From positions 2,667,957 through 2,731,956 of the forward strand of contig NZ_JAMOFV010000006.1 in assembly GCF_023656515.1 (NCBI RefSeq): a stretch of 64,000 bases of DNA, in the 5' to 3' direction. Source of the DNA: Clostridium swellfunianum (GTDB lineage Bacteria > Bacillota > Clostridia > Clostridiales > Clostridiaceae). This document shows, piece after piece, positions 47,124 through 56,567 of this stretch (the stretch's first letter is position 1; every line of letters begins with the position of its first letter). The notes beneath the pieces are model-generated. The model searched no databases, had not been told where the DNA came from, and worked only from the letters and a program-made list of their open reading frames with translations. A program made the position numbers and the translations under genes.

Positions 47124-49406
47124 TTATAAAAAATTTATTTTTATTTCCTTTTGACCTAGCTTTACTTTAAGCTTTTCTCCTTCCAGGTATGGAATGTCTG
47201 ATATTTCTTCACTGTATGAATTCACATGACGTACTATAGGTTTATACCAAAGCTTAAATACTTCATCTTTTCTTAATATATATTTATGAAGAAGAAAACT
47301 TAACCCTTGCACAATTTTAAAGCCCCTATATGCTTTTAATTCAAAACTCCCTATAGCATTGTTTTCTGTGCTATCTACAATAATCCTATCATTAATCAAA
47401 TTTATATACGTACATGGGTTATCTATATCTACATAAATCCCCTTAGTATGTATATTTGCATTAGAGGAAATAACAAAACTTACTTCCTTATTAATCTTGC
47501 AAGATCTGACGTATATTTTATATCCTGCAAAACCAGTGGCAATAACAAGAGCTACTAACAATAAAAATATAACAATACAAGTAATAATTCTTCTATTCTT
47601 GCTTATAAAATAACTTCCATCTGATACAACTCTTATATTAGTAGAAATCTTACTTGTAACCTTAACGCCCTTTTCGTTTCTGGGTCTTATAAAAAACTCA
47701 AAATTCTCACCCTTACCTAAAGGCTTTAGAGCAACCTCTATCCTTCCTTTACTGTCTTTGTTTAATTTAAATTCTCCTATTTTCTCATTTTTGCTATTCA
47801 GTATAAAAAAGTCCTCTTCGCCATAAATTGAATTTTTATTTATAGAAAGTCTTAAGTTAACTTGTTCATTCTGCTTAAAAGGCTTAGCATAGCTTTCGCT
47901 TGAAAGCTCAACAAAAGGCTTTTCAAGCACCTTAGAATTAAAATACGGCAGATAGTAGGAATAAGTTTTATTATCCCTTATAACATCAATTCTCGAAGAA
48001 ATTTTAATTTCTCCTGAATTTTTAAGATTTATATCTGCGGTAAGCATTCCACCTTCAAATTTAAGAGGAATCTTTTCATACTTATCTCCATACTCAATAT
48101 AAATCTCTCCTGAAGGATTATTCACCTTAGAGTCATCCTGCTGCTTTATTTCTACCTTAAAGCTGTTTTCAGTTATTATAGTGCTCGGAAGAGATTTTGT
48201 ATAATAAAAGGGAGGGTAATCCTTAACTGTTATATTAATATCCCTTACAGCAACTATGTTTCCATTTCCATCGTAAGCAGTTATAAGAATTGGGTAATTA
48301 CCTGGTACTTCTTTTTTAAAGGTAAACTTAAACTCATTATCAGTACTGCTTATTCTTTCTCTTATTCCATCCTCAAGCTTATCCATATGAAGTCCTTTGA
48401 TATTTTCTTCTGCTTGAAAATTAACTTTAATATCCATAGGAACTTTAAACGGTATAGATAAATTATCACTAGAAGAATTTATATTAAGCTGAACTTTAGA
48501 TTTCACTTGAACTATAACAAAATTACTTTCCTTATCCTTTGAAGTTATTCTTATAGTACTACTTTTGATATTTTTAAAATTATATATTTTATATTTATCT
48601 CCTATTTTATAGTCAGGAGTTATTCCTTCTTCAAAAGCTACATCTACTAAAGGAACTGTATTATCACAAGAAGCTATCTTTATAACCACTTCGTCTACAT
48701 AAGAGCTCAGCTTTATCTCTTTATCAGTATTTGAATTTGTTGTAAATTGCTCAATAGTATAAAAATTATTTAGACTGCCTAATATTTTATTAAGCGCAGC
48801 AAAAATTCCTGAAGGATTTTCACTGTAAAAATAGTCTCCTCCAGTCTTTGAACTTAGCTTTGTCAAAGTATCTTCATCAGCATATTCAGACAGACCTATG
48901 CAGTGAACCATAACTCTCATATCATGAGCTTTATCTCCTAAAGAAAATAGTTCTTTCATATGCTCTTCAGTAACTCCGCCAACCGGATCTTCCTTACCAT
49001 CTGAAAGAACTATGATGGTTTTTTCTCCTTGTACATTCTCAAACTGACCTAAAGCTTCTTTTAGCCCTTCCTTTAGATTAGTTCTACTATTATCAAACAT
49101 TAGTCCGGATAGCTTGGACTTTAGTTTTTCTTTAGAAGGTCTATCTGCGAGCTTTTGCACAAAATCAGGTTTATCACCAAATGCTATTACATTTAAATTT
49201 GTATTTTCATCAACTGTATCTATAAGCATTGCTCCTGCAACAACAGCCAATCTGTGCGGATCTGTTATTTTCATACTTCCTGAGTTATCTATAAGAATGA
49301 TGATATTTTTTTCTAATTCTGCAGCCTTAACTTCTTTTAAAATAAAAGGCTGGAGTATAAAGCATATTAAAAAAATAATAATTAATATTTTATTACGCTT
49401 CCCCAT
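47124..49406 (-). CDS. Exported VWA-domain membrane protein
   Basis: 760 residues. A signal peptide (IIIFLICFILQPFILKEVKA) leads to a von Willebrand A domain (about 34-205) with a complete-looking MIDAS (DNSGS at 40-44, then VLSDGKEDP). Several Ig-like segments follow, a single TM helix at 607-631 (IITCIVIFLLLVALVIATGF), and a cytoplasmic tail of about 130 residues that resembles a beta-sandwich. It could connect outside protein contacts to the cytoplasmic tubulin-like partner. First gene of the operon, RBS GGGGG, 23 bases before the tubulin-like gene. Confidence 0.88.
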   Translation of the reverse strand: MGKRNKILIIIFLICFILQPFILKEVKAAELEKNIIILIDNSGSMKITDPHRLAVVAGAMLIDTVDENTNLNVIAFGDKPDFVQKLADRPSKEKLKSKLSGLMFDNSRTNLKEGLKEALGQFENVQGEKTIIVLSDGKEDPVGGVTEEHMKELFSLGDKAHDMRVMVHCIGLSEYADEDTLTKLSSKTGGDYFYSENPSGIFAALNKILGSLNNFYTIEQFTTNSNTDKEIKLSSYVDEVVIKIASCDNTVPLVDVAFEEGITPDYKIGDKYKIYNFKNIKSSTIRITSKDKESNFVIVQVKSKVQLNINSSSDNLSIPFKVPMDIKVNFQAEENIKGLHMDKLEDGIRERISSTDNEFKFTFKKEVPGNYPILITAYDGNGNIVAVRDINITVKDYPPFYYTKSLPSTIITENSFKVEIKQQDDSKVNNPSGEIYIEYGDKYEKIPLKFEGGMLTADINLKNSGEIKISSRIDVIRDNKTYSYYLPYFNSKVLEKPFVELSSESYAKPFKQNEQVNLRLSINKNSIYGEEDFFILNSKNEKIGEFKLNKDSKGRIEVALKPLGKGENFEFFIRPRNEKGVKVTSKISTNIRVVSDGSYFISKNRRIITCIVIFLLLVALVIATGFAGYKIYVRSCKINKEVSFVISSNANIHTKGIYVDIDNPCTYINLINDRIIVDSTENNAIGSFELKAYRGFKIVQGLSFLLHKYILRKDEVFKLWYKPIVRHVNSYSEEISDIPYLEGEKLKVKLGQKEIKINFL

Positions 49407-49491
49407 ACTTTACCCCCTAGTGTTTTTCATAAGTCATTTAGTGCTTAATAATAATATATTGGAGCCTTATAAAGCTTTAGAACAAAAAAAG

Positions 49492-49525
49492 AAAAATACC
49501 AAGGTAGAAACTCCTTGGTATTTTT
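49492..49525 (-). terminator. Hairpin terminator in the leader of the tubulin-like operon
   Basis: 13-bp stem AAAAATACCAAGG with an 8-nt loop. On the minus strand it is followed by CTTTTTTTG, an intrinsic terminator. It lies 86 bases upstream of the VWA start and downstream of a possible minus-strand promoter (TTGTTA 49604-49609, TATTAT 49582-49587), so it may attenuate the operon or end a short RNA. Confidence 0.6.
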
Positions 49526-49602
49526 GAAAACGATTTATTTATGTCAATCTAACACTTTATTATTATTTATTCAATTCTACTATAATATATCTCAGCTTTC
49601 TC

Positions 49603-49632
49603 TTAACAAAGTGATAGTAAATATAGTATTAT
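49603..49632 (+). promoter_or_regulatory. Promoter of the Na/Pi cotransporter gene
   Basis: TTAACA (49603-49608) and TATTAT (49627-49632) with an 18-base spacer, about 47 bases before the start codon. Confidence 0.5.
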
Positions 49633-49678
49633 ATTCATTGTGAGATTTTTTAAGAACAAATGATATGGAGGAGAAACA

Positions 49679-51289
49679 ATGGATATCTCAGGAATTATAA
49701 TTGGTCTGCTAGGAGGCCTAGGACTATTTCTTTACGGAATGAAGCTTATGGGAGATGGCCTTGAGAATGCAGCAGGCGACAAATTAAAGGGTTTTCTAGA
49801 AAAAATCACTTCAAACCCTGTTAAAGGTATTTTAGTTGGAACAGTAGTTACTTCTATAATCCAAAGCAGCAGTGCTACTACAGTAATGGTAGTAGGATTT
49901 GTTAATGCAGGTTTAATGAACTTATATCAAGCTGCTGGAGTTATAATGGGAGCCAATATTGGTACAACAGTAACTGCTCAATTAGTTGCTTTTAAATTAA
50001 CAGCTATAGCTCCTATATTTGTTGGTATAGGAACAGGCATTGTATTATTTTCGAAAGCTAAAAAAAGCAGAGAGATTGGTCACATTGTTCTTGGCTTTGG
50101 TATACTCTTCATGGGACTTCAGTTTATGGAGACAGTTTTAAAGCCAGTAGCATCTACTCCTGCCTTTGAAAATATGATAGTAACTTTAGGGCAGAGCCCA
50201 ATACTCGGAATAATAGTAGGTATGTTAGCAACAGCAGTAGTGCAAAGTTCATCTGCTACTACAGGTATTCTTATAGCAATGGCAGGTAGTGGTGCTATAC
50301 CTCTTGGAACTGCAATACCGATTTTATTTGGTACAAATATTGGTACTTGTATTACGGCTATGCTTTCAAGTATAGGAACCTCAAAAGCAGCCAGAAAAGC
50401 AGCATTATTTCATTTAACTTTTAATGTTATAGGTACAGTTATATTTACTCTTGCTCTAAACCCATTTACCAGCGCTGTTAATTTTATAAGCCCTGGAGCA
50501 GATGTTAAGAGACAGATTGCTAATGCTCATACATTATTTAATATAGTTAATACTTTTATACTAGTATGGTTTATACCTTATTTAATTAAATTTGTTAATA
50601 AACTTATACCGGGTGATGATAAATATGAATTGGTTGAAACAAAATATATAGATGAGAGGCTTTTAGAAACTCCAGCTATCGCAGTAAGGCAAGCTGTAAA
50701 GGAAATAATACGAATGGCTCATGAAGCAAAGCAAAACTTGGAACTATCTATGCAAGCTTTTAAAACCGACGATGAAGCTTTAATTAAAAAAGTGCTTGAG
50801 AATGAACAGCTTATTAACACACTTGAAGCTGATATTGTTTCTTTCTTAGCTAAGCTTGCAAATAAGCAGATTTCCGCCGAGGATTCAGAATTAATCACTT
50901 CTATGTATCATGTTGTAAATGATATTGAGAGAATAGGTGATCATGCAGAAAACTTAGCTGAACTTTCTCAGGAAAAAATTACTAGAAGGCTTCCATTCTC
51001 AGACCAAGCTATGTCTGAGCTTGAGCATATATATAGCTATACCTTAACTGCATTAAATACAAGTATTGAAAGCTTTGAGAATAACGATGCAACTAAAGCA
51101 AAAACTGTTCTAGATATAGAAGAAAGAATCGATAGCTTGGAAAAGGATCTTAGATCAACTCATATCAAAAGGCTTAATTCAGGCTCCTGTACCGCTTACA
51201 GCGGAACAGTCTTCCTTGATATGATAAGCAATCTTGAAAGAGTTGCTGACCACGCTATGAATATTGCTGAATCTGTGTATAACAGGTAA
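49679..51289 (+). CDS. Na/Pi cotransporter family protein with PhoU-like domain
   Basis: 536 residues. The membrane domain carries two inverted repeats with the QSSS motif (IIQSSSATTVMVVGFVNAG and VVQSSSATTGILIAMAGSG), characteristic of NptA/YjbB-type sodium-phosphate carriers. From about residue 340 it continues as a PhoU-like helical bundle (MYHVVNDIERIGDHAENLAE repeated near the C-terminus as MISNLERVADHAMNIAE). Probably moves phosphate across the cytoplasmic membrane, in or out. AGGAG lies just upstream of ATG 49679; a terminator follows. Confidence 0.95.
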   Translation: MDISGIIIGLLGGLGLFLYGMKLMGDGLENAAGDKLKGFLEKITSNPVKGILVGTVVTSIIQSSSATTVMVVGFVNAGLMNLYQAAGVIMGANIGTTVTAQLVAFKLTAIAPIFVGIGTGIVLFSKAKKSREIGHIVLGFGILFMGLQFMETVLKPVASTPAFENMIVTLGQSPILGIIVGMLATAVVQSSSATTGILIAMAGSGAIPLGTAIPILFGTNIGTCITAMLSSIGTSKAARKAALFHLTFNVIGTVIFTLALNPFTSAVNFISPGADVKRQIANAHTLFNIVNTFILVWFIPYLIKFVNKLIPGDDKYELVETKYIDERLLETPAIAVRQAVKEIIRMAHEAKQNLELSMQAFKTDDEALIKKVLENEQLINTLEADIVSFLAKLANKQISAEDSELITSMYHVVNDIERIGDHAENLAELSQEKITRRLPFSDQAMSELEHIYSYTLTALNTSIESFENNDATKAKTVLDIEERIDSLEKDLRSTHIKRLNSGSCTAYSGTVFLDMISNLERVADHAMNIAESVYNR

Positions 51290-51300
51290 TAAATATAAAA

Positions 51301-51323
51301 ACCTCGATAGTAACTATCGAGGT
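51301..51323 (+). terminator. Terminator of the Na/Pi cotransporter gene
   Basis: Ten-bp stem ACCTCGATAG / CTATCGAGGT with a 3-nt loop, followed by TTTTTG. Confidence 0.9.
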
Positions 51324-51341
51324 TTTTGTGCGCTTATTACA

Positions 51342-51417
<76 letters not shown>

Positions 51418-51464
51418 ACCTTATATATTTATTATACCATAAATTGTATTTTTATTTCAATTAT

Positions 51465-52676
51465 TTAGTTTCCTATAATGTTAGCAGCATCTATTACTGC
51501 ATTAGCATAAATAGGTGGAATCTCTTCTTCTCTAAGTCCCAATCTTTTTGAAAAACTACTAAAGTTCTTCCAGTCAGCCTTTTCGTAACAAAGAATTAAT
51601 TCACTTATAGATCTAAATATATTTTCTTCCCCAAGAAGGGCCGCCTTTATATCCTCAGCTATTGGCAGATCCTGAAGAATTTTTTCCATAGGTTGATTTA
51701 AGAGAACGTCAATATTAGAAAACATCTCCATTATAAAAACCTCTGAGGCTCGACTAGCCATGCTAACCTTACTAGCAATAGCCTCTCCAATCAATGCTCT
51801 TAAAATTGAAATATCCATTATTGCTTCACTGTTTTTGTCATTAAAGCTTCTAATAGTTACTAATGATGCCCACTTCATAAATTCTTTTTTTCCCATCAAT
51901 ACAAGAGCTTGCCTTATTGAGTGGATTTCAGTCTTAAGACCTATTGAAGCAGAATTGATATATTTTAATAGTTTATAAGAAAGAGACACATCTTTCTTTA
52001 TTGCGTTTGCGATATTTATAATATCGTAATTATCTTCCTTCATCAATTTTATTAAATCAAAATTATATAAGCTGTTGCTTGGGATTTCTTTAGCACTCAA
52101 TATAGTTGGATTACTAAAAAAATAACCTTGAAAATAAGTATAACCTAAACCTACAGCTTCATTAAAGTCTTCAATAGTTTCGACCTTCTCAGCCAAAAAC
52201 TTTATATTTTTATTTTTAAATCTATCAATAATTGCTTTTCTTTCTATGCCCTTTGTTGCTACGAAATCAATCTTTATGAAATCAACAATATCTATTAAAG
52301 CCTCATAGCCTGGCTTAAATACAAAGTCATCAAGAGCCAAAGCATAGCCTAAGGCTTTAAGCTTACGACAGCACTCTACAATTTCATCAGAAGGAGTAAC
52401 CGTTTCCAGTATTTCAATCACAACTTTATCTTTCGGCAGCAACAATGCTGTTTCTTGCAAAAGAAGACTTTCTGTAAAATTTATAAATGCTTTTTTTCCA
52501 TTAGTTAAACTTCCCATTCCTATTAAAGTAAAACTATTTGTTATAACCTCTAAGGTGGCCTTATCTCCGTCTAAAGCTACGTAATAATTATCCTGATTTG
52601 ACCTAAACAGGAGCTCGTAGTAAACTACTTTTCTATTTATATCTAAAATTGGCTGACGAGCCACATAAACCTCCAT
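51465..52676 (-). CDS. EAL-HDOD domain signalling protein (YuxH-like)
   Basis: About 403 residues. An N-terminal EAL-type domain (YVARQPILDINRKVVYYELLFR, then VIEILETV, DIVDFIKIDF, KFLAEKVET) is followed by an HDOD domain (LIKLMKEDNYDIINIANAIKKD, LKYINSASIGLKTEI, RQALVLMGKKEFMKW). The Glu of ELLFR is kept, while the rest of the EAL site is divergent, so c-di-GMP hydrolysis is uncertain. Start at ATG 52676 behind GGGGGAT; the frame opens seven codons earlier. Confidence 0.88.
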   Translation of the reverse strand: MEVYVARQPILDINRKVVYYELLFRSNQDNYYVALDGDKATLEVITNSFTLIGMGSLTNGKKAFINFTESLLLQETALLLPKDKVVIEILETVTPSDEIVECCRKLKALGYALALDDFVFKPGYEALIDIVDFIKIDFVATKGIERKAIIDRFKNKNIKFLAEKVETIEDFNEAVGLGYTYFQGYFFSNPTILSAKEIPSNSLYNFDLIKLMKEDNYDIINIANAIKKDVSLSYKLLKYINSASIGLKTEIHSIRQALVLMGKKEFMKWASLVTIRSFNDKNSEAIMDISILRALIGEAIASKVSMASRASEVFIMEMFSNIDVLLNQPMEKILQDLPIAEDIKAALLGEENIFRSISELILCYEKADWKNFSSFSKRLGLREEEIPPIYANAVIDAANIIGN

Positions 52677-52779
52677 GTATATCCCCCAATTTACCAAACT
52701 AAACTATACTTCGCATAATTATAACATAATATGATAAATAATTCCATATTCTAGCTAAGTTTTACACTTTATATACAAA

Positions 52780-52805
52780 ATGGTGCAGCATTACTGCTGC
52801 ACCAT
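52780..52805 (-). terminator. Terminator after dnaB
   Basis: Stem ATGGTGCAGCA / TGCTGCACCAT with a 4-nt loop directly beyond the dnaB stop, then TTTTGT on the minus strand. Confidence 0.75.
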
Positions 52806-52806
52806 C

Positions 52807-54141
52807 CTAATATTCTGTATGAACTGTATCAAGATTACCAAATTTAGAATACTGACCTAGCCATGCAAGCTTTACTGTTCCTGTTGGACCATTTCTTTGC
52901 TTAGCTATGATACACTCAGCCATATTCTTTTCTTCTGTTTCCTTATTATAGTACTCATCTCTATAAAGAAACATAACAACGTCGGCATCCTGCTCTATAG
53001 AACCAGATTCTCTAAGGTCAGAAAGCATTGGCCTATGGTCTGCTCTTTGTTCAGGAGCACGAGAAAGCTGAGAAAGTGCAATAACAGGGCAGCTCATTTC
53101 CTTAGCTAGTGCCTTTATAGATCTTGATATTTCAGAAACTTCCTGCTGTCTGTTCTCAGGATTGCTTCCTGACATAAGCTGCAAGTAGTCAATGATTACC
53201 ATATCTATACCATGTTCAAGTTTAAGCCTTCTACACTTAGAGCGCATCTCCATTACAGAAACACCGGCAGTATCATCTATATAAATTTTTGCCGCTGCTA
53301 ATGGTCCTGCTGCTCTAGCAATATTCTCCCAGTCTCTGTCATCAAGGTTACCTGTTCTAAGCTTAAGCATATCAACATTAGCCTCTGCACAAAGGAGCTT
53401 ATAGGCAAGCTGCTCCTTGGACATTTCCAGCGAAAATATAGCGATGCTTTTTCCTGTTCTTAAAGCCGCATGCTGTGCAAGGTTTAAAACAAAGGTGGTC
53501 TTACCCATGGAAGGTCTTGCTGCTATAAGTACCATATCACCCTTTTGAAAACCTGAGGTCTTTGCATCTAAATCATTAAAACCAGAAGAAACTCCAGTAA
53601 GCTCTCCTTTATTATTAAAAAGTCTCTCTATTTCTAAAAATCCTCTTTCAAGCACTGTGCTCATAGGCTCAAAGTCAGAGGTGTTTTTCTTGTCCGCTAA
53701 ATTAAATATCTTTTGCTCTGCAGATTCAATTACAGCTTCAACATCATCCTGTTTATCGTAGCTAGCCTCGATTATTTCCGTTGAAGCCCTTATAAGCTTT
53801 CTTAGCATCGCCTTTTCAGATACTATTCTTATGTATGATTTAACATTTGCCGTAGATATAGCAGTTCCATAAACTTCACTTATGTAACTTAAACCGCCAA
53901 CAGATTCTAGCTTTTTAGATGCTGTCATAGCTTCAGCTAGCGTAACCATATCTACAGGAGTATCCTTTTGGTAGAGTTCAACCATACTGCTAAATAAAAT
54001 TTTATGTGCGTCTCTATAAAAATCCTCACTTTTTAAAACTTCCACAGCTTGCGCTATGGAAGTTCTTTCTTTAAGCATGGCACCTAAAACCCACTGCTCT
54101 GCTTCAATGTTGTGAGGTAAACTTCTAAGAGGTGTATCCAT
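52807..54141 (-). CDS. dnaB: Replicative DNA helicase
   Basis: Hexameric replication-fork helicase (DnaC in B. subtilis naming). 444 residues. N-terminal primase-interacting domain (LPHNIEAEQWVLGAML), Walker A ARPSMGKTTFVLNLA at about 210, Walker B MVIIDYLQLM, and an Arg-finger region PVIALSQLSRAPEQRADHRP. No intein. It follows lonC and rplI on the same strand, the usual Firmicute neighbourhood. Confidence 0.97.
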   Translation of the reverse strand: MDTPLRSLPHNIEAEQWVLGAMLKERTSIAQAVEVLKSEDFYRDAHKILFSSMVELYQKDTPVDMVTLAEAMTASKKLESVGGLSYISEVYGTAISTANVKSYIRIVSEKAMLRKLIRASTEIIEASYDKQDDVEAVIESAEQKIFNLADKKNTSDFEPMSTVLERGFLEIERLFNNKGELTGVSSGFNDLDAKTSGFQKGDMVLIAARPSMGKTTFVLNLAQHAALRTGKSIAIFSLEMSKEQLAYKLLCAEANVDMLKLRTGNLDDRDWENIARAAGPLAAAKIYIDDTAGVSVMEMRSKCRRLKLEHGIDMVIIDYLQLMSGSNPENRQQEVSEISRSIKALAKEMSCPVIALSQLSRAPEQRADHRPMLSDLRESGSIEQDADVVMFLYRDEYYNKETEEKNMAECIIAKQRNGPTGTVKLAWLGQYSKFGNLDTVHTEY

Positions 54142-54170
54142 TGAATCGCCTCCTTGTAAATTTACTCATA

Positions 54171-56066
54171 TTAAAATACTAAGTCCATTAATTCCTCTAT
54201 TGTATCAACTGCTTTAACTTCTATATCTGTAAGTCCTGTCGGAACTTCCTTTAAGTTATCCTTTGGTACAATAACAAGCTTAATTCCCTTTCTTCTTGCA
54301 CCATATACCTTTTCAAAAATTCCACCTACAGGTTTAACTTTTCCTCTTAAGGATATTTCTCCAGTTATAGCTATATCCTGTCTTATAGGTTTATCGAGCA
54401 GTGCGCTAATAATACATACAGTTATAGCAGCTCCAGCTGATGGTCCATCTATATTTCCACCACCTATAGCATTAACGTGAATATCATAGTCCTTTATATC
54501 TTTATCAGTAAGTTTTCTTATAACTGAGGCTGCATTGAACACAGAGTCCTTTGCCATACTTCCTGCAGTATCATTAAAGCGCATTTGTCCTGAACCTTTA
54601 TCCTTAGCCTCAAAAACTGCTGCCTCTATCTCTATTGTGGAGCCAACATAACCGCTAACCCCTAAACCATAAACATGACCAATTTCCTTATCATTTTCAG
54701 TCTTGACCTCTTCATAAGGAGTTAATCTGCTTATAGAAATTATTTCATGAACATCACTGATTTTTATTTTAACTTCATCTGTTTCACCTTTGTCATTATA
54801 AAGCACATATCCATAAACATCTGCAAGAAGGTTAACTGCTTTTCTACCTTCTATAGTATATCTGCTTATAAGTTCAGCAACTCCTGCTTCAAGCTCAATG
54901 CTAAGCTTTGCTGCTGCATTTTCAACTATCTTTTCAATATCCTTAGCTGTTAATGGCTCAAAGTAAACCTCAGTACATCTTGAACGAAGTGCTGGATTTA
55001 TGTCTCTCGGTTCTCTTGTAGTTGCTCCAATGAGCACAAAATCTGCTGGCGCTCCATTATCAAACAGATACTTTATATATTTAGGAGTATTTTCATCCTC
55101 TGGATCATAATAAGAAGAAGAAAACTCAACTCTCTTGTCTTCTAAAACCTTTAAAAGCTTATTTTGAAGTATTTCATCAAGCTCTCCAATCTCATCTATA
55201 AATAAAACCCCTCCATGAGCCTCTGTAACAAGACCTGGCTTTGGTTCTGGAACACCTATCTCAGCTAAATCTCTTTTACTTCCCTGATAAATAGGGTCAT
55301 GAACTGAACCTAAAAGAGGGTTTGTTATTTCTCTTGGATCCCATCTTACTGTAGTTCCATCTACCTCGACAAACTTTGCTTCCCCTTTGAAAGGAGTATG
55401 CTTAAGTTTCTTTGCTTCTTCAAGAGCTAGCCTTGCCGCTGTAGTCTTACCAACTCCTGGAGGTCCGTATAAAATGATATGCTGTGGATATGGTGAAGCC
55501 ATTTTTGATATAAGAGACTTTATAGCCCTTTCTTGTCCTATAATTTCATCAAAAGATTCAGGTCTTAATAATGCCTGAATGCTCTTTGTAAGCTTTTTAG
55601 AATCAAGCACTTCAAGCTGGGCATACTTTTTAAGAGTTTTTGCATTTTCAGGTCCTTTTTGTTTTTTAAGTATGCCTAATCTAATTTCATCAACATACTT
55701 ATCTTGTCTTTCAATTAAAGCCTGTTCAACTTCTTTTTCTATTTCATTTTGAACATATTTTTTAGCAATTGCTTCTGAGATCCACTTATTTGTATCTTGA
55801 AGTACTTCACTTATATTTCCTTCGCTTGGAATGGTATCTATACCCTTACCATCGCTTACTATTCTGTTTAAAGCGTAAATTCTCTTATATATATCACCAC
55901 TATGGATATATTTTTGAAGCTTGTATTTTATAATTCTAGATTTAACTGCACCTTCATCAAGTACATTTCTTATGAGCTCAAATAAAACATCCACTTGGGA
56001 CTCAAGTGGTATGTTTTTAAGTTTGCTTTCATCAAATCCATAGTCAATTTTAAACTGTGATTTCAC
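54171..56066 (-). CDS. lonC: ATP-dependent protease, Lon-like LonC of spore formers
   Basis: 631 residues. A helical N-terminal part (1-165), then the AAA+ module with Walker A YGPPGVGKTTAARLAL (about 200) and Walker B GGVLFIDEIGELD, and the C-terminal Ser-Lys protease with Ser in DGPSAGAAITV and Lys in LRGKVKPVGGIFEK. It lacks the long Lon N-domain. This architecture is the spore_lon_C group of endospore formers. It lies between rplI and dnaB. Confidence 0.93.
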   Translation of the reverse strand: MKSQFKIDYGFDESKLKNIPLESQVDVLFELIRNVLDEGAVKSRIIKYKLQKYIHSGDIYKRIYALNRIVSDGKGIDTIPSEGNISEVLQDTNKWISEAIAKKYVQNEIEKEVEQALIERQDKYVDEIRLGILKKQKGPENAKTLKKYAQLEVLDSKKLTKSIQALLRPESFDEIIGQERAIKSLISKMASPYPQHIILYGPPGVGKTTAARLALEEAKKLKHTPFKGEAKFVEVDGTTVRWDPREITNPLLGSVHDPIYQGSKRDLAEIGVPEPKPGLVTEAHGGVLFIDEIGELDEILQNKLLKVLEDKRVEFSSSYYDPEDENTPKYIKYLFDNGAPADFVLIGATTREPRDINPALRSRCTEVYFEPLTAKDIEKIVENAAAKLSIELEAGVAELISRYTIEGRKAVNLLADVYGYVLYNDKGETDEVKIKISDVHEIISISRLTPYEEVKTENDKEIGHVYGLGVSGYVGSTIEIEAAVFEAKDKGSGQMRFNDTAGSMAKDSVFNAASVIRKLTDKDIKDYDIHVNAIGGGNIDGPSAGAAITVCIISALLDKPIRQDIAITGEISLRGKVKPVGGIFEKVYGARRKGIKLVIVPKDNLKEVPTGLTDIEVKAVDTIEELMDLVF

Positions 56067-56120
56067 TAAATTATCCCCCTCACTAATGCTGCGTATGCTT
56101 CAATTAAGGAGAAACGAATC

Positions 56121-56567
56121 CTACTTTTGTTCTGCTATAACAACATTGACTTTTGTAGATACTTCTGGATAAATTTTAACTTCAACTTCATATGTTCCAA
56201 GTGTTCTTATTGTATCTACAACTATCTTTTTCTTATCTATGTTAACTTTATACTGAGCATTAAGTGCATCTGCTACGTCTTTGCTTGTTATAGAACCAAA
56301 TAGTCTTCCGTTTTCTCCTGATTTTGCTGTTATTTTAACTGCTTTTCCTTTTAACTCATCAGCTAATTTCTGAGCTGCTTCAATCTCTGCAAGCTTCTTT
56401 CTTCTTTCAGCTTCCTTCTTTTGATTTAAAATATTCATATTGCCTTCTGTTGCTTCCTGTGCAAGTTTTCTTGGGAACAAGAAGTTTCTTGCATATCCAT
56501 CAGAGGCATTAATAACCTCACCTTTCTTACCTACTCCTTTAACGTCAGCTAATAATATAACTTTCAT
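56121..56567 (-). CDS. rplI: 50S ribosomal protein L9
   Basis: 148 residues, standard length. N-terminal globular domain [30 protein letters not shown], the long connecting helix (50-80) and a C-terminal domain with [16 protein letters not shown]. Its ATG overlaps the gdpP stop by one base (TAATG), so the two are coupled. Confidence 0.98.
   Translation of the reverse strand: MKVILLADVKGVGKKGEVINASDGYARNFLFPRKLAQEATEGNMNILNQKKEAERRKKLAEIEAAQKLADELKGKAVKITAKSGENGRLFGSITSKDVADALNAQYKVNIDKKKIVVDTIRTLGTYEVEVKIYPEVSTKVNVVIAEQK

Noticed and set aside
40850-49406. Prophage or phage-type tubulin (PhuZ/TubZ) locus
   Set aside because: No phage structural, integrase or partition genes are near, the protein is far larger than PhuZ/TubZ, and the VWA and membrane partners fit the chromosomal FtsZl-1 type instead.
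49114-49527. 137-codon plus-strand ORF over the VWA gene start
   Set aside because: It is antisense to the VWA domain and lacks an RBS; it reads through the leader hairpin.
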